16,411 nucleotides of DNA from a bacterium (GCA_021806125.1 JAJZYC010000017.1:1-16411); one strand, 5' to 3'; positions 7,317-15,078 are shown, counted from the first letter of the stretch. Notes: a model not told the origin generated them from the sequence alone. Numbers and translations: made by a program.

Positions 7317-8900
7317 ATGAATATCAATAAAGAAACCAAGGTAGGCATTTTTGTTGTTGCGGTTTTGCTGATACTCGCCTATTTTTCCGTCAAAGTAGGG
7401 AAAATCCGCATATTTAAACCGCCTACTTATACTATTTCCGCATATTTTAAATCGGCGAACGGAATAGGTGCGGGAACTGCGGTCACTATGGCCGGAATAA
7501 AAATAGGAACCGTAGAAAAAATCAGCTTAGAAAAAGGGCTTGCCAGAGTCTATATGGCGATAAAAACCGAGTACAAGGTCTATCCGCAATATGTTGCGTC
7601 CATAAGGTCGATGAGCCTGCTCGGAGAAGCTTATATATCTATATCTCCGGCAGGCGCAGAGCCGGCGTCCGAAACTAAAGAATCTTTAAATAAGGAAGTT
7701 ATAAGAAGCGAAATATCCCCCCAGAGCATGTCCGCCCTTATTATGAAATTTTCCAAGACCGCGGGAGACCTGGAAAAAGTTTCTAAATCTTTAAAAAACT
7801 CTATAGGCACAAAGACCGGCGAAGAAAATATAAAGGCTATACTTCACAATATTGCGGCGCTTTCAATAAATTTAAACAGGCTTGTGTATGAAAACCAGCA
7901 AAACGTGGACGTAATTATGTCCAATTTTGCTTCTATTTCAAAAAACATAAACGGTTTAACCGTGCAGAACGATGCCGCTATTACAAGGACAATCCATAAT
8001 TTCGATTCCATATCCTATAATCTGAAAAAAGAACTTCCCGCCATTACCGAAAACATAAAGGGGCTTTCTAAAAATTTGAATTATATCGTAGCTAAAAATA
8101 GAGGCAATATTAACGACAGCCTAAAAAATATAAATGCAGATACAAAAAAATTAAAACTTACTTTAAACGAACTGTACGGGATTTCTTCTAAAATTAATAA
8201 CGGCCAGGGAACTATAGGCAGGTTAGTAAACAGAAATTCGGTGTACGACAATCTTAACGGCTCGCTTAAAGGAATTAATAATTTGGTCGGCGGATACAGC
8301 CAATTTCAGGTTAAGGTAAATATGAATTCCCAGTATCTAGCGAGGAGCAAAGGCTCCGTTTCGCAGGTGAACGTTAAGCTTCAGCCGTCTCCCGGACATT
8401 ATTACGAACTAGGCGTGGCTTCTGTGCCTATGGGTTACGGGAATACTTACGGAGAAACCCAGACCACGACTTACACTACCAATAATCCTCCGTCGGGGCA
8501 ATTTTATCCTTCGAGCGTAACTACTAATACGACCCAATACAGTTACTCCAATAGCATAAAATTGAATGCTTTGATAGCAAAAAATTTCTATAATTTTACG
8601 CTTCTTGCCGGATTGCTGTATTCGACCGGCGCGGTAGGCGTAAATTATTATGTTCCGGATACGGGCAAAAATCTTAAACTTTATGCAAGGGCGTTCGGTT
8701 TTAATGCCGACAACAACGGCGTAAGCGAGGATATTAACGCAGGCATCGCCTATACTTTTTACAGGCATATATTTTTAGACGCAGGATACGATAATATAAC
8801 AGATAATTCGCAGAGGTCGGTATATTTCGGAGGCGGGGTCAAGTTTACAGATAAAGACCTTAAATATCTCATAGTGGGCGGAAAAATGCCGACCCCTTAA
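7317..8900 (+). CDS. mlaD: MlaD/MCE-domain protein with helical stalk and C-terminal beta-barrel-like domain
   Basis: This is the substrate-binding MCE subunit of the lipid transporter. The order is an N-terminal membrane anchor (about 9-26), one MCE domain (about 38-112, including MAGIKIGTVEKI and SLLGEAYISISP), then a long helical region (about 135-320). The helical region carries degenerate 25-residue repeats starting at N171, N196 and A221, and ends with the common MCE-tail motif GQGTIGRLVN (297-306). Residues about 325-527 consist of alternating polar/hydrophobic strands, for example QFQVKVNMNSQYL, INAGIAYTFY and RSVYFGGGVKF, as in outer-membrane barrels. At 527 residues it is far longer than E. 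coli MlaD (183). The tail could reach or insert in the outer membrane; this is inference. selD follows 14 bases after the stop. Confidence 0.9.
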   Translation: MNINKETKVGIFVVAVLLILAYFSVKVGKIRIFKPPTYTISAYFKSANGIGAGTAVTMAGIKIGTVEKISLEKGLARVYMAIKTEYKVYPQYVASIRSMSLLGEAYISISPAGAEPASETKESLNKEVIRSEISPQSMSALIMKFSKTAGDLEKVSKSLKNSIGTKTGEENIKAILHNIAALSINLNRLVYENQQNVDVIMSNFASISKNINGLTVQNDAAITRTIHNFDSISYNLKKELPAITENIKGLSKNLNYIVAKNRGNINDSLKNINADTKKLKLTLNELYGISSKINNGQGTIGRLVNRNSVYDNLNGSLKGINNLVGGYSQFQVKVNMNSQYLARSKGSVSQVNVKLQPSPGHYYELGVASVPMGYGNTYGETQTTTYTTNNPPSGQFYPSSVTTNTTQYSYSNSIKLNALIAKNFYNFTLLAGLLYSTGAVGVNYYVPDTGKNLKLYARAFGFNADNNGVSEDINAGIAYTFYRHIFLDAGYDNITDNSQRSVYFGGGVKFTDKDLKYLIVGGKMPTP

Positions 8901-8914
8901 AGAAAAAATAAAAA

Positions 8915-9970
8915 ATGACGTCGAAGAAATACAAACTTACTAGCCTGACAAGCGCACACGGCTGAGGGTGCAAGATAGGTCCGGAGGATCTTTCCAAAAT
9001 TTTAGAAAAACTGCCGGTGCCGGAAAACGACAATGTTTTAGTAGGCTTCGGATATAAAGACGATGCAGGCGTTTATAAAGTTAACGATTCCGTCTGCCTT
9101 ATCCAAACAGTAGATTTTTTTACTCCGGTGGTAGACGACCCGTATTCTTTCGGACAGATTGCGGCGGCTAATGCCCTTTCCGATGTTTACGCCATGGGAG
9201 GGAAGCCTTTAACGGCATTGAATATCGCCTGTTTTCCCGTAAACGATATAGAAAAAGACGTTTTTAATCTTATACTGCTGGGAGGTTTGGATAAGATTAA
9301 AGAAGCCGGCGCCGCTCTTCTGGGCGGACATTCTATAGACGATAAAGAAATAAAATACGGTCTTAGCGTTACCGGCATATGCGGTATAAATGAAATTTAT
9401 TCGAATAGCGGCGCGGAACCAGGGGATGTTTTGTTTCTTACTAAAAGTCTCGGTACGGGATTTGCCGTAAGCGCCATATGCACCGATTTTCTTAACGAAG
9501 ACACGATGAAAGAGGCGGCTCTGTCTATGTCGAAGCTCAATAAATATGCTTCAGAATTAGCGGTCTCTTTAAAGGCGCCTAGCGCCGTAACCGACGTTAC
9601 GGGGTTTGGGCTTATAGGGCATCTTAGCGAAATGATGCTCGCAAGCGGAACGCGCTGCGAAATAGACCTGCATCTCCTTCCGGTTATAAACGGAGTTCGG
9701 GAACTTATAAGAAAAGGAATTAATCCTGCCGGAACTAAGCGCAACAGAAAATATTTCAGCAGATATGCGTCTATACAAAACGGTATCGACGAAACCTTAT
9801 TATGGATATCTTTCGGAGCTGAAACTTCCGGAGGTTTAATATTTTCGGTTCCCGAAGGCAAAGCCGCGGAAACGGAAACGATATTTAAAATAAATGGCGA
9901 ACCTCTTTATAAGATAGGCAGGGTTTTAGATAAAAACATAGAAGGCGGCATTTATATAAATATAGTATAA
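8915..9970 (+). CDS. selD: Selenide, water dikinase (SelD), selenocysteine-containing
   Basis: SelD makes selenophosphate from selenide and ATP, the selenium donor for SelA and tRNA modification. The ATG at 8915 opens a frame that reads through an in-frame TGA at 8963-8965, so codon 17 is selenocysteine in the conserved active-site context G-Sec-G-C-K-I-G (residues 16-22, C19, K20). The rest has the ATP/Mg motifs GYKDDAGVY, QTVDFF, NALSDVYAMGG and LLGGHSIDD. The total of 351 residues matches the usual family length (about 347). A version starting with GTG at 9017 would lack the active-site loop. The RACo-like gene follows 2 bases after the stop. A TGA read as stop would make this look like a 5'-truncated gene; the fit to the family argues for true recoding. 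Confidence 0.95.
8963..8995 (+). promoter_or_regulatory. SECIS element: UGA codon plus downstream hairpin in selD
   Basis: The in-frame UGA (8963-8965) is followed by a hairpin with stem AGGUCC (8977-8982) and GGAUCU (8986-8991) around a GGA loop, extended by GA/UC across a U-U mismatch. The apical loop starts 17 nucleotides after the UGA and begins with G, which suits the bacterial SECIS consensus for SelB binding. An alternative fold pairs AAGAU (8972-8976) with AUCUU (8988-8992) and exposes AGGUCC in the loop, like E. coli fdhF. Confidence 0.7.
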
Positions 9971-9972
9971 CG

Positions 9973-11229
9973 ATGGAATACTCGCTCGGTGTAGATCTAG
10001 GCACGACGACCGTTGCGGCGGTTTTGACCGGCGGCGGAAAAAACGTTTTTCCGGCTAAAAGCCTCTTAAATTTTCAATATCCGGAATTCGGCCTGGATTC
10101 CGTAAAAAGGATACAGAACGGTTTAGATAAAAATTCCGTTAAAAAACTGCAGGAAGGGGCGGTATCGACTATAAACGCCCTTATAGATTCATACAAAAAT
10201 GAAATAGGGTTTAATTACGGGGATATAAAAGAGGTTGTCGTTGCCGGCAATACGGTTATGGAAATGGCATTATGCGCTTATCCCCTAATTTCGCTTTCAA
10301 AGCCTCCCTACAGGACGTCTTCCGAAATTTTTTTCCCCGAAAATACCGATTACATCCACGGTTTTAATATTAAAGATAAAAAACTGTTTATTTTTCCGGT
10401 ATTAGACGGGTTCGTCGGCGGAGACGCCGTCGCATCAATTTATTATTTAGATATGGCTAATAGAAATAAGCCGGCTTTTATCGCGGATTTCGGAACAAAC
10501 GTCGAAATAGCCGTAGGTTGCAAAGATAGAATATATACAACTTCCGCTCCTGCCGGACCAGCATTTGAAGGCGGAAATATAAAATCCGGAATGACCGCCT
10601 CTGACGGGGCGGTCTCCGATGTCCGTCTCAAAAACGGCGCGTTTCAAATTGAAACTATATCTGCTCAGGCTCCGTCGGGAATTTGCGGAAGCGGCATAAT
10701 GAGCCTTATGTATGAACTTTTGAGGGAAGGCATAATAAATAAAGACGGCAGAATTCTGCCGCCGGAAGAAATAGAATCGGAAAGTTTCACGGTCGTCGGA
10801 AAAACCGAAAAAAAAGGCGAAAATGAAATTATTCTTTATTTAGACGGTAAAAATAATATAAAATTTTTTCAGGAAGACGTCAGGCAGTTTCAATTTGCAA
10901 AATCTGCAGTCAAATCGGCTTCGGAAATATTGCTCGATAAATTTAAAATTTCAGACTACGAAGATTTCGACGTATATATTTCCGGAACTTTCGGCAGCCA
11001 TATAAGGCCGGATATTATAGATTTGCTCGATATTTTTCCATTCAAAGAAAAAAATATTAACGTAATGGACGGGTCGGTTCTTTCTGGATGTTTAAAATAC
11101 ATATCGGCGGAACCTCCGCAAAGGGAAAGAGGCATAAAAGATATAATTAGAATATCTAAAAATTTTCCTCTTTCGGGCAGCGGGATTTTCCAAAAATATT
11201 TTATCAGGAATTTATCGTTTTCGCCTTAA
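9973..11229 (+). CDS. ASKHA-domain RACo/RamA-like corrinoid activator, lacking the N-terminal 2Fe-2S domain
   Basis: RACo-type proteins use ATP to re-reduce inactive Co(II) corrinoid proteins. The 418-residue protein has the acetate-kinase/Hsp70-like nucleotide fold, with the first phosphate motif GVDLGTTTVA (6-15) and VVAGNTVMEMAL (89-100). A second phosphate motif ADFGTN (171-176) follows, then the family-typical SAPAGPAFEGGNI (191-203), CGSGIM (238-243), DVRQFQFAKSAVKSA (302-316) and SGTFGSHI (337-344). Typical RACo is about 630-650 residues with a 2Fe-2S ferredoxin domain first. Here the protein begins directly at the ATPase fold, so its electron donor must be separate. It starts 2 bases after selD and overlaps the end of rlmN. 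A natural target could be the MetH at the window's left end, which lacks its own reactivation domain. Confidence 0.82.
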   Translation: MEYSLGVDLGTTTVAAVLTGGGKNVFPAKSLLNFQYPEFGLDSVKRIQNGLDKNSVKKLQEGAVSTINALIDSYKNEIGFNYGDIKEVVVAGNTVMEMALCAYPLISLSKPPYRTSSEIFFPENTDYIHGFNIKDKKLFIFPVLDGFVGGDAVASIYYLDMANRNKPAFIADFGTNVEIAVGCKDRIYTTSAPAGPAFEGGNIKSGMTASDGAVSDVRLKNGAFQIETISAQAPSGICGSGIMSLMYELLREGIINKDGRILPPEEIESESFTVVGKTEKKGENEIILYLDGKNNIKFFQEDVRQFQFAKSAVKSASEILLDKFKISDYEDFDVYISGTFGSHIRPDIIDLLDIFPFKEKNINVMDGSVLSGCLKYISAEPPQRERGIKDIIRISKNFPLSGSGIFQKYFIRNLSFSP

Positions 11230-12259
11230 GCTGTCCGCACCCGCCGTTTATCGAACGGGCTTTTGAAAATCTTACGGTTACCGTAAAGCCGGCTTTAGCT
11301 AATTTCGATTTAAAGTTATCTACCGCGGCATCGTCCGGTCTTTCGAAGTTTTTCAGATGTATCGAATTTTGTTCTTTATTTAAAGGTATCAGGTTAAATT
11401 TTACCTTTGCGGGCGAAAACATTTTAATTAATTTTACCGCGTTTTCTATGCCGTCGTTTATCCCTTTTATCAGCACATATTCTATCGTTGTTTTATTATG
11501 AATAGAAGGTTTTTTGCCGTTTATCAAAGCGGCTAAATTTTCTATCGGGAATTTTTTATTAACGGGCATAAGCATGCTTCTTGTCGTATTATCGGACGCG
11601 TTTAAAGAAATGGCAATCTTGTATCTGTATTCGTTAAAATTTAAACTGCTCAGAACATTCAGTAATCCGCATGTGGAAACGGTTATTTTTCTCGGAGCTA
11701 TGCCGATAAATTTATCGTTAGATATTATATCCAGCGATTTTTCGACTTCTCCTATATTATCTAAAGGTTCGCCCATACCCATAAAAACGATATTGGTAAT
11801 AGCGTCTCCGGTATCGTTTTCTACCGTTAATATCTGGGATATTATTTCTCCCGACGTCAGGTTTCTTGTAAAACCCATGCCCGATGTTTCGCAGTAAGCG
11901 CAACCCATTCTGCACCCTATCTGGGAAGACAGGCATAAAGTTTTTCTTTTTTTGTAGTCTATCAAAACGGATTCCGCAGTCCCTCCGTCCCCAAATTTTA
12001 TAAGATATTTTTTAGAACTGCCCCCGGCATCCGTTTCGTACTGCGTATCTACGACTTCCGAAAGCGAAGCGTTAAAATTACCGGCAAGGTTTTCCCTGAG
12101 AGGTTTAGGAATATCCGTCATTTTTGAAAAATCGAAAATCCTGCAGGAATAAATCCATCTCATAATCTGTTCGGCGTTATATTTTTTAAATCCTTTCGCT
12201 ATGCAGTATTCTTCCAGTTCTTTTTGCGATTTGTCCAATATCCAGTATTTATTATTCAT
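11204..12259 (-). CDS. rlmN: Dual-specificity rRNA/tRNA adenine-C2 methyltransferase RlmN
   Basis: This radical SAM enzyme methylates C2 of A2503 in 23S rRNA and A37 in some tRNAs. The 351-residue protein has the N-terminal accessory domain (1-100) and the radical-SAM cluster C116-x3-C120-x2-C123 in QIGCRMGCAYCETS. GMGEPLDN lies at 161-168 and SLNASDNTTRSMLMPVNKK begins at 218. The two mechanistic cysteines are C109 (upstream of the cluster) and C341 in the C-terminal NGGCGQL. All key residues are therefore present. Cfr, the close relative, is less likely: the NGGCGQL ending and overall wording are RlmN-like. It is transcribed leftward, and its last 26 bases overlap the end of the RACo-like gene. 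Confidence 0.95.
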   Translation of the reverse strand: MNNKYWILDKSQKELEEYCIAKGFKKYNAEQIMRWIYSCRIFDFSKMTDIPKPLRENLAGNFNASLSEVVDTQYETDAGGSSKKYLIKFGDGGTAESVLIDYKKRKTLCLSSQIGCRMGCAYCETSGMGFTRNLTSGEIISQILTVENDTGDAITNIVFMGMGEPLDNIGEVEKSLDIISNDKFIGIAPRKITVSTCGLLNVLSSLNFNEYRYKIAISLNASDNTTRSMLMPVNKKFPIENLAALINGKKPSIHNKTTIEYVLIKGINDGIENAVKLIKMFSPAKVKFNLIPLNKEQNSIHLKNFERPDDAAVDNFKSKLAKAGFTVTVRFSKARSINGGCGQLKAKTINS

Positions 12260-12288
12260 TTTATTATTTTTTTAAAGGCTTTATCTGC

Positions 12289-12317
12289 TTGTTTTTAAAG
12301 ATAAAATATGGTAAATT
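12289..12317 (+). promoter_or_regulatory. Possible promoter for the cbiC operon in the rlmN-cbiC divergent gap
   Basis: The 109-base divergent gap 12260-12368 contains TTGTTT (12289-12294) and TAAATT (12312-12317) at 17-base spacing, a weak match to sigma70 consensus. A 14-base palindrome TTAATATATATTAA (12318-12331) follows directly. Both may be chance in such AT-rich sequence. I saw no riboswitch-like structure ahead of the cobalamin gene. Confidence 0.2.
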
Positions 12318-12368
12318 TTAATATATATTAATATATTATAACATTTATAAGCAGGGAACGCATTAGCA

Positions 12369-13049
12369 ATGAACGGAACGGTTTTATCTCAAGGCATGAA
12401 CGCAGGCGAGGCTATTTACGGAAAAAGCATAAGCATTATAGATTCTTTTTTAAAGGACGACAAACGTTTCGAAGATTCGTATTCCGAAGCCGAGAAAACA
12501 GTTGTGAAAAGAGTTATTCATGCCACAAGCGACATAAGTTATGCAGGCACTATTTTTTTCACTAACGGCTCGGCAGAAAAAAGCATAAGGCTCATCAAAG
12601 AAAAAATCCTTAAAAAAGAACCATTGAAAATCGTATGCGATTCTGAAATGACAAAGGCGGGGATAAGCAGAAACGTTAATAAAAACATAATTCTGGATTT
12701 AAGCTGTTATATTAATTCTGCAGAAACGCCTCCAGATTCCTCCGGAACGACTAAATCGGCTTTTTCTATTAAAACCGCTATAAGCGAAAAACTGCCGGAT
12801 ATAATAATAATAGGCAATGCTCCTACTGCGCTTACGGCAGCTATAGATATCTGCGGCGAACTTTATAAAACTATAAATTACAGACCGTCTTTAATTATAG
12901 GAATGCCCGTGGGTTTTGTAGGCGCCTCTGAGTCTAAGGAGGCTCTTTATAAAAATAATTTTTTCAATGCAATAGGTAATTTTGGAAATTTGGGCGGCAG
13001 TTCATCGGCCGCCGCCGCTATGAATGCTTTACTGCGTGAAAGCCTATGA
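12369..13049 (+). CDS. cbiC: Precorrin-8X / cobalt-precorrin-8 methylmutase (CobH/CbiC)
   Basis: This enzyme moves the methyl group from C11 to C12 of the corrin ring to give hydrogenobyrinate or cobyrinate in cobalamin synthesis. The 226-residue protein has RVIHATSDISYAG (48-60) with the catalytic His at H51, VCDSEMTKAGI (89-99), and IGNAPTAL (148-155). GMPVGFVGASESKEAL (178-193) and the C-terminal GGSSSAAAAMNALL (209-222) follow. The length is normal (about 205-220). No other cobalamin gene is in the window. It opens a rightward operon and shares an ATGA stop/start overlap with the lytic transglycosylase gene, a sign of coupled translation. A weak AGGGA lies 11 bases before the ATG. M10 is a possible later start. 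Confidence 0.9.
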   Translation: MNGTVLSQGMNAGEAIYGKSISIIDSFLKDDKRFEDSYSEAEKTVVKRVIHATSDISYAGTIFFTNGSAEKSIRLIKEKILKKEPLKIVCDSEMTKAGISRNVNKNIILDLSCYINSAETPPDSSGTTKSAFSIKTAISEKLPDIIIIGNAPTALTAAIDICGELYKTINYRPSLIIGMPVGFVGASESKEALYKNNFFNAIGNFGNLGGSSSAAAAMNALLRESL

Positions 13050-13627
13050 AGACTTTATATATTTTTATTGCAACTGCGGTTTTTTTAATAAACATAGTCT
13101 ACTCGGCCGCCGCCGCCGCCGATATATATATGCGCGTCGGCAAAAACGGAACCGTTTATTTCTCGAACGTTCCGGTTTCGAGCGGATACAATCTTTATAT
13201 GCGTACGCAAAGGAAAAGCGGAATCGATATTAACGGATACGGACGCGTATTATATAAAAATATAATATTAAAGGCTTCAAAAAAATATAACGTAAGCCCG
13301 AAATTAATAGAAGCGGTCATTAAAGCGGAATCCGGATTTAACATTAAAGCTGTTTCGGATAAAGGAGCGGAAGGACTAATGCAGCTTATGCCTCAAACGC
13401 AGAGAAAGCTCGATGTAACCGACCCCTTTAACCCGTCCCAGAATATTTACGGCGGCACGGAATATTTAAAGAGCCTCATTGCCAAATATAGAGGCAATCT
13501 GCCGTTAGCCCTTGCCGCTTATAACGCCGGCAGTAAAGCCGTTAAAAAATACGGCGGCATACCTCCTTATGACGAGACCCGCAACTATGTCAACGAGGTT
13601 ATGCAATACTACAATGAAAAAAGATAG
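13046..13627 (+). CDS. Lytic transglycosylase (SLT domain) with N-terminal DUF4124
   Basis: This periplasmic muramidase-type enzyme cleaves the glycan strands of peptidoglycan to 1,6-anhydro-muropeptides. The 193-residue protein has a signal peptide (1-25, hydrophobic core 4-20, ending in an Ala run) and a short DUF4124-like region (about 26-56, DIYMRVGKNGTVYFSNVP). The SLT domain (about 70-190) has IKAESGF with catalytic Glu E95, GLMQLMP (110-116), and the AAYNAGSKAVKKYGG motif (157-171). No lipobox cysteine is seen, so it is probably soluble in the periplasm. The start overlaps the cbiC stop in ATGA, and pgsA begins 5 bases after its stop. The signal-peptide Ala run is encoded by a short GCC repeat. 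Confidence 0.93.
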   Translation: MKTLYIFIATAVFLINIVYSAAAAADIYMRVGKNGTVYFSNVPVSSGYNLYMRTQRKSGIDINGYGRVLYKNIILKASKKYNVSPKLIEAVIKAESGFNIKAVSDKGAEGLMQLMPQTQRKLDVTDPFNPSQNIYGGTEYLKSLIAKYRGNLPLALAAYNAGSKAVKKYGGIPPYDETRNYVNEVMQYYNEKR

Positions 13628-13632
13628 AGCAA

Positions 13633-14193
13633 ATGGAAGATAAAAAGCAGATATACAATATTCCCAATATTCTTACTTTTTCAAGAATTTTAATAATACC
13701 CGTAATATTCGGGCTGCTTTTTTTTAAAGAAGAAATTTACGGAATATATGCCGCCGTTTTTTTCTTTATTGCAATTTTGACGGATTTTATAGACGGCTAT
13801 ATTGCAAGAAAAAAAAAGCTCGTTACCAATCTTGGAATTTTTCTGGATCCGATTGCGGATAAACTGCTCGTTATTACTATTCTTATTATGCTTATACCGC
13901 TAAAAAGAATTCCCGCCTGGGTAGTAGCGGTAATAATATTCAGAGAAATATTCGTAACGGGATTAAGGGCGATAGCAAGCGAAAAAGGCATAGTTATTTC
14001 TGCCGGAAAAGAAGGAAAATGGAAAACGGCGTTTCAGATGTTCGGAATATTTTGTCTGCTTATTTATTATAAGCATTTTTATCTTAATTTCGGATATATA
14101 GGTTTGGCGCTTATTTATATAAGCATAATATTTTCTTTAATTTCCTCGTATAAATATTTAAAAAGCGTATCGGCCGTTCTGCTCGGCGGATAG
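13633..14193 (+). CDS. pgsA: CDP-diacylglycerol-glycerol-3-phosphate 3-phosphatidyltransferase
   Basis: PgsA is an inner-membrane enzyme that makes phosphatidylglycerol phosphate, the precursor of phosphatidylglycerol. The 186-residue protein begins with the typical YNIPNILTFSRI (8-19). It carries the complete CDP-alcohol phosphotransferase motif: D51, D54-G55, A58-R59, then G68, D72 and D76 in the correct spacing. FREIFVTGLRAIASEKG is another PgsA-type segment and favours this enzyme over phosphatidylserine or cardiolipin synthases of the same superfamily. There are about five membrane helices. It is the last gene of the cbiC operon, and its final 36 bases overlap the convergent GGDEF-like gene. 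Confidence 0.93.
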   Translation: MEDKKQIYNIPNILTFSRILIIPVIFGLLFFKEEIYGIYAAVFFFIAILTDFIDGYIARKKKLVTNLGIFLDPIADKLLVITILIMLIPLKRIPAWVVAVIIFREIFVTGLRAIASEKGIVISAGKEGKWKTAFQMFGIFCLLIYYKHFYLNFGYIGLALIYISIIFSLISSYKYLKSVSAVLLGG

Positions 14194-15075
14194 ATTGCCC
14201 CTTTCTCTCAAATTTATTTTGGCTTCTTCTATCAGCAGGTTATAATTTTTATAATGTTTTTTTAAATTTAATTCCGAAATTCCGTATTTTAAAGCCGGTT
14301 TTACGTTATTGGGGAATTTTAACAGTCCGAACAATTCATCCTTAATTTTTTTAAATTTATTATCGGCATTTTCAAAATCGGTATGGGGCATTATGCTGGT
14401 GAAATTATTAAAATCTATTCTAAAAACTATATCGGTTTTTCTCAATTTCTGCTTAAAATAAATACCTATATATTTAAGCACCTGGTTTAGCTTGTCGTTT
14501 CCGCTCGACTGTCCGAAAAAAATTAAATTTTCAAAATAGAATACCGATACCGATAAAGGAAACCGGTATCTTTCCGACCTTTCGGTTTCCCTCGAAAAAA
14601 CTTCTTCGAACTGATTTTTTAAAAACATGCCTGTTATTTCGTCGTAAACCGTGCCGTTTTTACCTGATTTTCCGCTTAAAGAAACGATGGAATCGACTAA
14701 AGGCGTTAAATCGTGAAAAATAAATAAAGTTCCGGAAAAAAGTCCGAATTTGTTTAAAAGAGTTATACTTTCGATATTAAAAAATCTTTCTTTTATTTGT
14801 CCGCTTCCCGTTTTGACGTTTATTGTTTTATTTATCGCCGTATGACTAAGTTCATTTATGCGTTTTGCATTTTCGGATAATTTTTCGTCATATGAAACGA
14901 AAATGGTTTCTTTAGAAGAATTAGAAAGCATTTTTGCTGGTTCGTTCATATAAAGGATTTCGCCTTTAATACCCTTTATGGCGACAGGCATACCGCATGA
15001 GGAAAACGATTTAGCGTAATCGAAATCGATATGCGAATTTAATTCAAACGGCTGAATCTCTTTTATAGTATTCAT
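14158..15075 (-). CDS. PAS domain plus degenerate GGDEF-domain protein
   Basis: This 305-residue cytoplasmic protein is probably a sensor. Residues about 25-125 look like a PAS fold (GMPVAIKGIKGEILYMNEPA, then a beta-rich half ending GTLFIFHDLTPL). Residues about 144-290 align with a GGDEF domain: YDEITGMFLKNQFEEVF corresponds to D-x-LTGL-x-NRR, followed by ERSERYRFPLSVSVFYF. The signature itself is DFNNF (221-225) in the context FRI-DFNNF-TSIMP, and the metal-binding DIDxFKxxND segment is YFENLIFFG. Catalysis of cyclic-di-GMP is therefore not expected. A role as a GTP or cyclic-di-GMP-binding regulator, or simple protein interaction, is inferred. There is no membrane segment. It converges on pgsA and diverges from the Hdr gene. 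Confidence 0.8.
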   Translation of the reverse strand: MNTIKEIQPFELNSHIDFDYAKSFSSCGMPVAIKGIKGEILYMNEPAKMLSNSSKETIFVSYDEKLSENAKRINELSHTAINKTINVKTGSGQIKERFFNIESITLLNKFGLFSGTLFIFHDLTPLVDSIVSLSGKSGKNGTVYDEITGMFLKNQFEEVFSRETERSERYRFPLSVSVFYFENLIFFGQSSGNDKLNQVLKYIGIYFKQKLRKTDIVFRIDFNNFTSIMPHTDFENADNKFKKIKDELFGLLKFPNNVKPALKYGISELNLKKHYKNYNLLIEEAKINLRERGNLSAEQNGRYAF

Positions 15076-15078
15076 AAA

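Noticed and set aside
8917..9016. selD as a pseudogene or frameshifted gene because of the TGA at 8963
   Set aside because: The TGA falls precisely at the known Cys/Sec position, the frame is intact on both sides, a SECIS-like hairpin follows, and selA is nearby.
9574..9601. Two adjacent small hairpins within selD
   Set aside because: They have 5-6 bp stems in conserved codons, are far from the UGA, and are not needed for SECIS function.
9397..9861. Minus-strand open frame of 154 codons inside selD
   Set aside because: It is a shadow of the conserved selD coding sequence; its composition is that of a reverse-strand read of coding DNA.
10593..10614. 7-bp GC-rich hairpin (GACCGCC/GGCGGTC) in the RACo-like gene
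   Set aside because: It sits in a conserved coding segment with no T tract; such short stems are expected by chance.
11514..11897. Plus-strand open frame of 127 codons inside rlmN
   Set aside because: It is antisense to a gene with all RlmN catalytic motifs and resembles no family.
12260..12368. Cobalamin riboswitch ahead of cbiC
   Set aside because: The 109-base gap is almost all A/T, shorter than a full cobalamin riboswitch, and has no B12-box-like GC-rich core.
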